A DNA stretch of 64,000 nucleotides from Pseudoxanthomonas kaohsiungensis. GTDB taxonomy: Bacteria > Pseudomonadota > Gammaproteobacteria > Xanthomonadales > Xanthomonadaceae. Under the pieces are notes generated by a model that searched no databases, was not told the DNA's origin, and worked only from the letters and a program-made list of their open reading frames with translations. Position numbers and translations under genes: made by a program. The stretch is from the NCBI RefSeq assembly GCF_010211765.1, contig NZ_PDWO01000014.1, positions 1-64,000 on the forward strand, given 5' to 3'. How positions within the stretch are numbered: position 1 is the first letter of the stretch; each line of letters starts with the position of its first letter. Below, piece after piece: positions 6,838 through 14,287 of the stretch.

Positions 6838-8937
6838 TTACCAGATCACGACCTGGCCGTCGCCCTGGCGGACCATCGGCTTGCCCGGCTCGCACTTGAA
6901 CGCCGCGGCGAAGGCCGGCAGGTTCGAGGGCGCGCCGACCGCGCGGAACTGCGCCGGGGCGTGCTCGTCGGTGGCGATGCGGTTCTTCAGCTCCTCCGGG
7001 GTGAAATTGCGGCGCCACACCGTGGCCCAGTTGAGGAAGAAGCGCTGGTCGCGGCTCAGTCCGTCGGTCATGGGGTCCGGCGTGTCGCCGGCGGCGGCCT
7101 TCATCGCGTCGTAGGCCGTGGCTAGGCCACCCAGGTCGGCGATGTTCTCGCCCAGGGTGTGGCGGCCGTTGATCTTCTGCCCGTCGGCGGTGGTGTAGCC
7201 GTCGAACTGCGCGATCAGCTTGTCGGTGCGCCCGGCGAAGCCCTTGGCATCGGCCTCGGTCCACCAGTTTTCGAACTTGCCGGTCGGCCCGAAGCGGCTG
7301 CCCTGGTCGTCGTAGCCGTGGGTCATCTCGTGGCCGATCACCGCGCCGATGCCGCCGTAGTTCATTTCATCCGGGGCATTGGGGTCGAAGAACGGCGGCT
7401 GCAGGATCGCGGCCGGGAACACGATCTCGTTCTGCAGCGGGTTGTAGTAGGCGTTGACCGTCTGCGGGCTCATGCCCCATTCGGTCTTGTCCACCGGCTT
7501 GCCGATCTTGGACAGGTTCCAGCGGTAGTTGAACTGCTGCGCCGCCAGCACGTTGCCGATGTAGCTGTCGCGGCTGGTCTCCAGGCCGTTCCATTCGCGC
7601 CACTTGTCCGGATAGCCGATCTTCGGGGTGAACGCGGCCTGCTTGGCCAGCGCCTTCTGCTTGGTGTCGGCGCCCATCCACTCCAGGTTCTCGATGCGCG
7701 CCTTCAGCGCGGTGCCCAGGTTGGCCACCAGCGCCTCCATCTTGGCCTTGGATTCGGCCGGGAAGGCGACCTGGACGTACATCTGGCCCAGCGCTTCGCC
7801 GGCCTGCTCGTTGACCGTGGCCAGCACGCGCTTCCAGCGCGGCTTCATTTCCTTCTGGCCGCGCAGGGTCTTGGCGTAGAAGTTGAAGTTCTCCTGGGCG
7901 AAGGCGTCGCTCAGGTACGGCGAGGCGCCGTCGACGGTGTGGAAGCGCAGGTAGGAGCGCCACACCGAGGCGTCGGTATCGCCCAACGCCTTGCTGACTT
8001 CCTGGTGGAAGGCGGGGATCGCCAGCGAGAACATCTGCGGCGCGGCCACGCCCTGCGACTCGAAGAACTTGGTCCAGGGGAAGTTCGGCGCCAGCTTGTC
8101 GGCGTCGGCCAGGCTGACCGGGTTGTAGTACAGCGACACGTCGCGCGACATGTCCTCGCGCGACTTGGACACCTTGGCCAAGCGGGTCTCGAACGCCATC
8201 ACGTCCTGCGCCTGCTTCTGCGCGTCGGCCGCGGCCACGCCCGACAGCTCCAGCACCTTGGCGATGTGGGCCACGTAGGCGTCGCGGATGTCCTTCTTGT
8301 CGGCGTCGAAGTAGTACTTGCTGTCCGGCAGGCCCAGGCCGCCCTGCATCGCGTAGGCGATGTTGAGGTCCGGGTTCTGGAAGTCGGCCTCGGCGCCGAA
8401 GCCGAACAGGAAATTCTCGCCCTTGGCCGCGCTGGTGCGCAGGTACTCGGCCACGGCCGGGCCATCGGCCAGCGCGTCGATCGCGGCCAGGTGGCCGGCC
8501 AGCGGCTCGATGCCCTGGGCGTTGACCTTGGCCTCGTCCATGCCGGTGGCCCACAGGTCGCCGACGATCTTCTTCACGCCGGTGGCATCGGCGTCGGCCG
8601 CCGCCTGTTCGGCCAGCTGGCGCTGGACCGCGTTGGAGCGCTCGTCGAGCATCTCGAACGCGCCCCAGCTGGTGCGGTCGCCCGGGATCGGGTTGGCGGC
8701 CAGCCACTTGCTGTTGGCGTAGGCGGCGAAATCGGTGCAGGCGTCCTGGGTGGTGTCCAGGTCGGCCAGGGTGAAGCGGTTCACGCCAGGCAGGGTGCTC
8801 TCGTCAAGGCGGTACTCGGGGGCGGCCGGCGCGGCGGCGGTGGCGGCCGGCGCGGCGTCTTCCTTCTTGGAGCAGGCGGCCAGCGCGACGGCAATGGCCA
8901 CCGGCAGCAGCAGGGTCTGGGTCTTGCGGATGTTCAC
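6838..8937 (-). CDS. M13 family zinc metallopeptidase, lipoprotein
   Basis: A 699-residue peptidase of the neprilysin/PepO family that cleaves oligopeptides in the periplasm. The N-terminus is a lipoprotein signal with lipobox LAAC near residue 21 followed by SKKED, so it is probably membrane-anchored. The M13_N region begins at about residue 60 (ACTDFAAYANSKWL) and the catalytic domain holds NAYYNP, HEMTH (His536, Glu537, His540) and ENIAD (Glu597, Asp601); all zinc and catalytic residues are present. The GTG start at 8937 is chosen because it gives the lipoprotein signal; upstream in-frame codons are unsupported. A zinc-less paralogue follows downstream on the same strand across a repeat-rich gap. 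Confidence 0.95.
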   Translation of the reverse strand: MNIRKTQTLLLPVAIAVALAACSKKEDAAPAATAAAPAAPEYRLDESTLPGVNRFTLADLDTTQDACTDFAAYANSKWLAANPIPGDRTSWGAFEMLDERSNAVQRQLAEQAAADADATGVKKIVGDLWATGMDEAKVNAQGIEPLAGHLAAIDALADGPAVAEYLRTSAAKGENFLFGFGAEADFQNPDLNIAYAMQGGLGLPDSKYYFDADKKDIRDAYVAHIAKVLELSGVAAADAQKQAQDVMAFETRLAKVSKSREDMSRDVSLYYNPVSLADADKLAPNFPWTKFFESQGVAAPQMFSLAIPAFHQEVSKALGDTDASVWRSYLRFHTVDGASPYLSDAFAQENFNFYAKTLRGQKEMKPRWKRVLATVNEQAGEALGQMYVQVAFPAESKAKMEALVANLGTALKARIENLEWMGADTKQKALAKQAAFTPKIGYPDKWREWNGLETSRDSYIGNVLAAQQFNYRWNLSKIGKPVDKTEWGMSPQTVNAYYNPLQNEIVFPAAILQPPFFDPNAPDEMNYGGIGAVIGHEMTHGYDDQGSRFGPTGKFENWWTEADAKGFAGRTDKLIAQFDGYTTADGQKINGRHTLGENIADLGGLATAYDAMKAAAGDTPDPMTDGLSRDQRFFLNWATVWRRNFTPEELKNRIATDEHAPAQFRAVGAPSNLPAFAAAFKCEPGKPMVRQGDGQVVIW

Positions 8938-9088
8938 GTGGCTCGATCTCCGGCCCGCCGGGCGGGCATGGTGGGAGGCCCCGGGACGGGGCAGTGGGGG
9001 CGACTCTACGCCGGACGGCTGAACGGAGGGACTGCCGGAGGTCATGGCGGCACAATGGCGCCTGACTCCCCTGGACGGAGGCGGGCAG

Positions 9089-10474
9089 ATGCAGGTCGAA
9101 TTCCACGGCGCGGCCGGCGAGGTCACCGGATCCATGCACCTGGTCCACGCCGCCGGCCGGCGGGTGCTGCTGGACTGCGGGCTGCTGCAGGGCCGGCGCG
9201 AACTGGAGGCGCGCAACGCCGATCCGTTCCCGTTCGAGCCGGCAAGCCTGGATGCGCTGGTCCTCAGCCATGCCCACATCGACCATATCGGACGCGTGCC
9301 GCTGCTGGTGGCGCGCGGCTTCGACGGGCCGATCTGGCTGCACGGGGCCACCGCCGACCTGCTGCCGGTGATGCTGGAGGACGCCGCCTCGCTGGCCGAG
9401 TCCGAGGCCCAGCGCGCCAACCGCCATCGCGACCCGGAGCAGCCGCCGATGCCGCCGCTGTTCACCCGGCGGGACGTGGCGCGCGTGCTGCCGCTGCTGC
9501 GGCCCCTGGACTACGACGCGCGCACCACGATCCTGCCGGGCGTGGACATCGCCCTGCGCGACGCCGGCCATATCCTGGGATCGTGCATCGTCGAGGTGTG
9601 GGCCACGGAACACGGGCGAAGCCGCAAGCTGGTGTTCTCCGGCGACCTGGGGCCGAAGGGCACGCCGATCCTGCGCGATCCGTGCCCGATCGAACAGGCC
9701 GACCTGGTGGTCATGGAATCGACCTACGGCGATCGCAAACACCGCGAACGCCAGGCCACGGTGGCCGAACTGGGCGAGGTGTTCGAACACGCCTGGCGCG
9801 AGCGCGGCAACGTGCTGATCCCGGCGTTCGCGGTCGGGCGCAGCCAGGAACTGCTGTACTGGTTCGCACGCTACTGGGACGAGTGGAACCTTGGACGCTG
9901 GCGCATCTTCCTGGACAGCCCGATGGCCGGGCGCGTGGTCGGCGTCTATGACCGCCACCACGAGCTGTTCGACGCCCAGGCGCAGGCGGTGTGGCGGCAG
10001 CGGCCCTCGCCGTTCCGGCTGCCCAACCTGCACATCACCGCCAGCACCCAGGAGTCGATGGCGATCAATTCGATCAGCAGCGGCGCGATCGTGATCGCCG
10101 GTTCGGGCATGGCCAATGGCGGCCGCATCCTGCACCACCTGCGGCACCGGCTGGGACGGCGCGACACCCACGTGGTGTTCGTCGGCTACCAGGCCGAAGG
10201 CACGCTGGGCCGGCGCCTGGTCGAGCGGGCGCAGTGGGTGCGCATCCATGGCCAGGACTACCGGGTCAACGCCCAGATCCATACCGTCGGCGGGCTCTCG
10301 GCGCACACCGACCAGCGCGGACTGATGGAGTGGTATGGCCACTTCCGCGGCTCGCCGCCGCTGGTGCTGGTGCATGGCGAGGACCGCGCCCGCGAGGCGC
10401 TGGCGGGAGAGATCGGGCAGCGCAGCGGCGCGCGCGTGACCCTGGCGCGGCCGGGGATGCGCTGCGAGGTCTGA
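9089..10474 (+). CDS. MBL-fold/beta-CASP RNA-processing hydrolase
   Basis: A 461-residue metallo-beta-lactamase-fold enzyme of the beta-CASP branch (COG1236-like, the CPSF-73/RNase J relatives), likely a zinc-dependent ribonuclease in the cytoplasm. The zinc motif HAHIDH is at residues 61-66; further landmarks are DAGHILGS, FSGDLG, ESTYGDRKH, the beta-CASP FAVGRSQELL block, SGMANGGRI, and GLSAHTDQ near the C-terminus. The start at ATG 9089 has GGAGG seven bases upstream and matches the family N-terminus (QVEFHGAAGEVTGS); an in-frame ATG at 9044 is less likely. It is divergent from the M13 peptidase and convergent with the CHASE2 gene with a nine-base gap. Confidence 0.92.
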   Translation: MQVEFHGAAGEVTGSMHLVHAAGRRVLLDCGLLQGRRELEARNADPFPFEPASLDALVLSHAHIDHIGRVPLLVARGFDGPIWLHGATADLLPVMLEDAASLAESEAQRANRHRDPEQPPMPPLFTRRDVARVLPLLRPLDYDARTTILPGVDIALRDAGHILGSCIVEVWATEHGRSRKLVFSGDLGPKGTPILRDPCPIEQADLVVMESTYGDRKHRERQATVAELGEVFEHAWRERGNVLIPAFAVGRSQELLYWFARYWDEWNLGRWRIFLDSPMAGRVVGVYDRHHELFDAQAQAVWRQRPSPFRLPNLHITASTQESMAINSISSGAIVIAGSGMANGGRILHHLRHRLGRRDTHVVFVGYQAEGTLGRRLVERAQWVRIHGQDYRVNAQIHTVGGLSAHTDQRGLMEWYGHFRGSPPLVLVHGEDRAREALAGEIGQRSGARVTLARPGMRCEV

Positions 10475-10483
10475 GCGGGGCGG

Positions 10484-11995
10484 CTAGGCCAGCGGGGCGC
10501 CGGCGGCGGTTGCGCCCGCTCCCAGGCGGCGGCTGCACTCGCATGGATCGCCATCGCAGCCGTGCACGCTGCCCCGCACCGGCGAGGCCATCCCGCGCCC
10601 GGCGAGTTGCCGGATCTCGTCGAGGATGTGCTCGGCCGCGCTGGCCGGCGTACCCGGCAGCAGCAGGGCGAAAGCGCCATCGCCCAGGCAGGCGGCGATG
10701 TCGCCGGGGCGCCGTGCCCGTTCGCGCAGCAGCCGGGCCAGGCGGCAGGCGTCGGCCTGGCCCGCTTCGCTTCGCGTGTCGCCCGCGGCGATCCCGACCA
10801 GCAGCAGGGCATGCGGCTGGCCGGTGGCGCGCACGGCGTGCAGGGCGGCCTCCATGCGGGCGCGCGAGGCCAGGCCCGGCGCTTGCTGGCGCTCGCGCAG
10901 TAGCTTCCACAGCGCGGTCAGGCACCATGCCAGCAGCACGATGGCCAGGACCAGGACTACGCCACCCGCCGCGAACCAGAGCTGGCGTCCCAGCAGCCAG
11001 GCGAACAGGCCGAGTGTCGCCACCAGCCCCCCGATTGCGGCGGCCGGCAGCCGCCAGTCGCGGCCGCCGGCGGACAGGCCGACCAGCACTGCGCCGCCGG
11101 CCAGCAGCAGGGCGAGCACGGCCTGCGCCGCGGCCGGCAGCGGCCGCGGCGTGGCGCCCCGCAGCAGTGCGACCAGGGCGCGGGCCTGGTGCTCGACCGG
11201 ATACAGCGGCGCGCTGCCGAACGGGCCGGGCAGCCGCGGCTGCAAGCGCGGGTCGGCCAGGCCGACCAGGATCCAGCGGCCATGCAGCTGCGACGCGCCG
11301 AGCCGGCCGTCCAGGACGCCGGATGCGGGCAGGGTAGGCGGCAGGCCGCCGGCATGGCCGATCCGCCAGCGATCGAGTGCACGGGCACCGCCGCCGGCGC
11401 GGTTGCCCGGCTGCACGAGCACCTGGGGCAGCGAGGGCCAGCGCACTCCGTCCGCGGCCAGCACGTAAGAAAGGTGCTGGCGGACCCTGCCGTCGCGATC
11501 GGGCGCCAGGTGCGCATGGCCCAGGCGTGCCGCGTCGGCGAACTCCACCGGCGGCATGCGCGCCCGCGGCGCCTTCCCCGGTGCCATGTCCAGCGCGACG
11601 CCCAGCGCGACGCGGTTGTCGAGCAGGCTGCGCGCCAGGCGCGCATCGCCTGCCGGGTCGTCGGCGCTGGCCTGCAGCGGAAGGTCGAGCGCGATGCCAC
11701 GCGCGCCGGCATCGCGCAGGCGGTCGAGCAGCTGCGCCAGGCGTCCGTTGGGCCACGGCCAGGGGTCGTCGGGACCGATCGCGAGCACCACGCCGGGTGC
11801 GCTCGGCTGCGGCGCGGAAGTCGGCGACAGCCAGCGTTGCAGCAGGTCGTCCAGCGGCGCGGCGAGGCCCAGGCCGCCCAGCAGCGCGGCCAGCGCGCCG
11901 GCGGCCAGCGCCAGGGCGCCACGACGAAGCGATCGCAATGTTCCGGCGCCCGGCCTCATCGGCGCGCGCGCCCGCGGCGCCCCGTCGGCGCGCAT
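10484..11995 (-). CDS. CHASE2-domain membrane sensor with degenerate GGDEF-like domain
   Basis: A 503-residue protein: one N-terminal membrane helix (about residues 22-45), an extracytoplasmic CHASE2 sensor region to about residue 290, a cluster of three hydrophobic helices (about 300-375), and a C-terminal domain with the layout of a GGDEF domain. The catalytic motif is lost: the position of GGDEF reads GDGAF (residues 438-442) in the context CLGDGAFALLLPG, and the metal/substrate residues of the first half are also absent, so diguanylate cyclase activity is not expected. The start at ATG 11995 follows GGAGG with a seven-base gap. It may be a signalling receptor or c-di-GMP scaffold; this is inference. 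Confidence 0.82.
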   Translation of the reverse strand: MRADGAPRARAPMRPGAGTLRSLRRGALALAAGALAALLGGLGLAAPLDDLLQRWLSPTSAPQPSAPGVVLAIGPDDPWPWPNGRLAQLLDRLRDAGARGIALDLPLQASADDPAGDARLARSLLDNRVALGVALDMAPGKAPRARMPPVEFADAARLGHAHLAPDRDGRVRQHLSYVLAADGVRWPSLPQVLVQPGNRAGGGARALDRWRIGHAGGLPPTLPASGVLDGRLGASQLHGRWILVGLADPRLQPRLPGPFGSAPLYPVEHQARALVALLRGATPRPLPAAAQAVLALLLAGGAVLVGLSAGGRDWRLPAAAIGGLVATLGLFAWLLGRQLWFAAGGVVLVLAIVLLAWCLTALWKLLRERQQAPGLASRARMEAALHAVRATGQPHALLLVGIAAGDTRSEAGQADACRLARLLRERARRPGDIAACLGDGAFALLLPGTPASAAEHILDEIRQLAGRGMASPVRGSVHGCDGDPCECSRRLGAGATAAGAPLA

Positions 11996-12104
11996 GCGAT
12001 CGCCTCCGGAACGGCAGACGCTACCTGCGGCATTGCGACCATCGCTTCCCCCGATCGCCAGCCCCCTGCGCGGCCAGTATAGGCGCAGTGGTATACCTGT
12101 GCCG

Positions 12105-13706
12105 ATGACGAACCCTGCAAGAATCCGCGATGCCGTGCTGGTCGGCGGCGGCCACAACGGCCTGGTATGCGCCACCTACCTGGCCCGCGCCGGGCTCGAC
12201 GTCACCGTGCTCGAACGCCGGCCGGTGGTCGGCGGGGCGGCGGTGACCGAGGAGTTCCACCCCGGCTTCCGCAATTCGGTGGCCTCGTACACGGTTTCGC
12301 TGCTGCAGCCCAAGGTCATCGCCGACCTGGACCTGCACGGCCATGGCCTGCGCGTGGTGCAGCGGCGGCGCAACAACTTCCTGCCGCTGCCCGAGGGCGG
12401 CTACCTGCTGACCGGCGGCGGGCAGACCGCGGCGGAAGTGGCGAAATTCTCGCGCCGCGACGCCGAGGCGCTGCCGGCCTACGAGGCGCGCCTGGACGCG
12501 ATCGCCGACGTGCTGCGCGCGCTGGCGCTGCAACCGCCGCCCAACGTCACCGACGGCGGCTGGTGGAAGGCGTTGCCGGAGCTGTTGCGTGGCGCCCGGC
12601 TCGGGAGGCGCCTGCACGCGCTGGATGAAACGCTGCGCCAGGAACTGCTGGACCTGTTCTCGATCTCGGCGGCCGAGTACCTGGACCGCTGGTTCGAGAG
12701 CGCGCCGATCAAGGCGCTGTTCGGCTTCGACGGCATCGTCGGCAACTTCGCCAGCCCCTACGCGCCCGGTTCGGCCTATGTGCTGCTGCACCACGTGTTC
12801 GGCGAGGTCAACGGGGTCAAGGGCGCCTGGGGCCATGCGATCGGCGGCATGGGCGCGATCACCCAGGCGATGGCGCGCGCCGCCACTGCCGCCGGGGTGG
12901 AGATCCGCATCGCTGCGGGGGTACGCGAAGTACAGGTCGAGGGCGGCCGCGCCACCGGCGTGGTCACCGACTCGGGCGAGGTCCTGCGCGCCCGCGCGGT
13001 CGTGGCCAACGTCAATCCGAAGTTGCTGTACCAGCGCCTGCTGCCCGCGGCGGCGGTGCCGGCGGCCACCGCGGAGCGCATGCGCCACTGGCGCTGCGGC
13101 TCGGGCACCTTCCGCATGAACGTGGCGCTGTCGCGGCTGCCCGACTTCTCCGTGCTGCCCGGCGAGGGCGACCACCTCACCGCGGGGATCATCATCGCGC
13201 CCTCGCTGGACTACATGGACCGGGCCTGGCGCGATGCGCACGACCACGGCTGGTCGCGCGAGCCGATCGTGGAGATGCTGATTCCCTCCACCCTGGACGA
13301 TTCGCTGGCGCCACCGGGCATGCACGTGGCCAGCCTGTTCTGCCAGCACGTGGCGCCGGAGCTTCCCGGCGGGCGCAGCTGGGACGACCATCGCGAGGAG
13401 GTGGCGGACCTGATGATCGCCACGGTCGACCGCCATGCGCCGGGCTTCGCTGCCTCGGTGCTGGGGCGGCAGGTGCTCAGTCCGCTGGACCTGGAGCGGG
13501 TGTTCGGCCTGGTCGGTGGCGACATCTTCCACGGCGCGCTGAGCCTGAACCAGCTGTTCTCGGCGCGGCCGATGCTGGGGCAGGCCGGGTATCGAGGGGC
13601 GATCCCGGGGCTGTACCTGTGCGGCTCGGGGACGCATCCGGGAGGCGGTGTCACCGGTGCGCCGGGGCACAACGCGGCGCAGGTGCTGATTTCGGATCTG
13701 CGCTGA
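12105..13706 (+). CDS. FAD-dependent oxidoreductase (PYROXD2/phytoene desaturase-like)
   Basis: A 533-residue flavoprotein with an N-terminal dinucleotide-binding motif GGGHNGLVCATYLARAG at residues 14-30 and the C-terminal FAD-contact segment LYLCGSGTHPGGGVTGAPG. This pattern fits the COG1233 family (phytoene desaturase relatives and PYROXD2); the substrate is unknown. No carotenoid genes are adjacent, so a carotenoid role is not supported by context. No Shine-Dalgarno is visible; a TATACC -10-like hexamer at 12092-12097 lies seven bases before ATG 12105, so the message may be leaderless. It is divergent from the CHASE2 gene across about 110 bases. Confidence 0.88.
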   Translation: MTNPARIRDAVLVGGGHNGLVCATYLARAGLDVTVLERRPVVGGAAVTEEFHPGFRNSVASYTVSLLQPKVIADLDLHGHGLRVVQRRRNNFLPLPEGGYLLTGGGQTAAEVAKFSRRDAEALPAYEARLDAIADVLRALALQPPPNVTDGGWWKALPELLRGARLGRRLHALDETLRQELLDLFSISAAEYLDRWFESAPIKALFGFDGIVGNFASPYAPGSAYVLLHHVFGEVNGVKGAWGHAIGGMGAITQAMARAATAAGVEIRIAAGVREVQVEGGRATGVVTDSGEVLRARAVVANVNPKLLYQRLLPAAAVPAATAERMRHWRCGSGTFRMNVALSRLPDFSVLPGEGDHLTAGIIIAPSLDYMDRAWRDAHDHGWSREPIVEMLIPSTLDDSLAPPGMHVASLFCQHVAPELPGGRSWDDHREEVADLMIATVDRHAPGFAASVLGRQVLSPLDLERVFGLVGGDIFHGALSLNQLFSARPMLGQAGYRGAIPGLYLCGSGTHPGGGVTGAPGHNAAQVLISDLR

Positions 13707-13780
13707 TGGTGGGCGTCCGTTGCGTTGCGCTGCGGATGCGGAAAGGCCTGGCCGGACGGAAGGGGCACTCGGCTTCGGGA

Positions 13781-13895
13781 GGGGCCGCCGCCCGACAGGG
13801 GCATGGCGCATCCCTCGACCGGACGTCCTGTCCGGACTCGGGTCGTGGCACATCCATGTGCCACTTGCGCCATGCCCCTGTCGGACGGCGTCCTC
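13781..13895. repeat. 115-nt structured intergenic element, copy B
   Basis: Same length and architecture as 6353-6467. The left arm ending CATGGCGCA at 13810 pairs with the right arm starting TGCGCCATG at 13866; about 24 of 25 positions around GACAGGGGCATGGCGCA pair. Inside are a stem CCGGAC/GTCCGG (about 13819-13835) and the same perfect core GTGGCACATCCATGTGCCAC at 13845-13864. In copy A the arm interior is different but still self-complementary. Confidence 0.82.
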
Positions 13896-14097
13896 GGGAG
13901 TTTTGAGGCTTCTGCTTCGTTCGAGAGGCTCGAGCAGGAGCGCGGTGGCCGGATGCCTGTTCCCATTCCGAGGTGGCCTGGCAAGCTCGGATCGTTACGC
14001 GTTGGCACCTGTCCGGGCATCGGCTCGATTGCCCGGCCAGCAGGCATTGCAGGCAGCGACTAAGAGCGGAGCTGCGACCGGGTCGTCGCGACAGGAC

Positions 14098-14200
14098 GCG
14101 GCGGGCAGTGGGTCTCGCGGCAGCGGACAGGGATGTCCGCGTCGGCGCGTCGGCACATGGATGTGCCGCCGTGCCGACCGCGAGACCCACTGGCTGCCGC
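14098..14200. repeat. 103-nt structured element related to copies A and B
   Basis: Outer arms 14098-14120 and 14178-14200 pair at 21 of 23 positions, including a perfect 14-bp block AGTGGGTCTCGCGG. Two inner hairpins follow: GCGGACA/TGTCCGC (14123-14140) and CGGCACATGGATGTGCCG (14151-14168). The second inner core is the GGCACAT-ATGTGCC palindrome of copies A and B with GG in place of CC. The overall plan (long stem enclosing two hairpins) is shared, the arm sequence is not. Confidence 0.75.
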
Positions 14201-14287
14201 GGCCCAGCCCGAAGCAACTGCACCAGCGCTGTTGCTTTCTGCCCCGCTGGCGGAGCGTGCGGCTACCGCCAGCAGCAAGGCCGGCTC

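Larger units (their letters stand above)
13707..14287. other. 581-base non-coding region between convergent genes
   Basis: The gap between the flavoprotein gene and the convergent ABC-M1 gene contains no gene I can support. It holds two structured elements, 13781-13895 and 14098-14200, and an ordinary-looking segment (13896-14097) with no recognised feature. No classical T-run terminator is seen for either flanking gene, so the hairpins may serve that role. Confidence 0.6.

Noticed and set aside
6332-6899. Open frames across the structured repeat at 6353-6467 (both strands), also 13619-14063
   Set aside because: They translate the repeat itself, recur at each copy in different frames and have no ribosome site; they are by-products of GC-rich inverted repeats.
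12105-13706. Carotenoid phytoene desaturase
   Set aside because: The fold matches, but no crtB, crtE or crtY-like genes adjoin; PYROXD2-like is safer.
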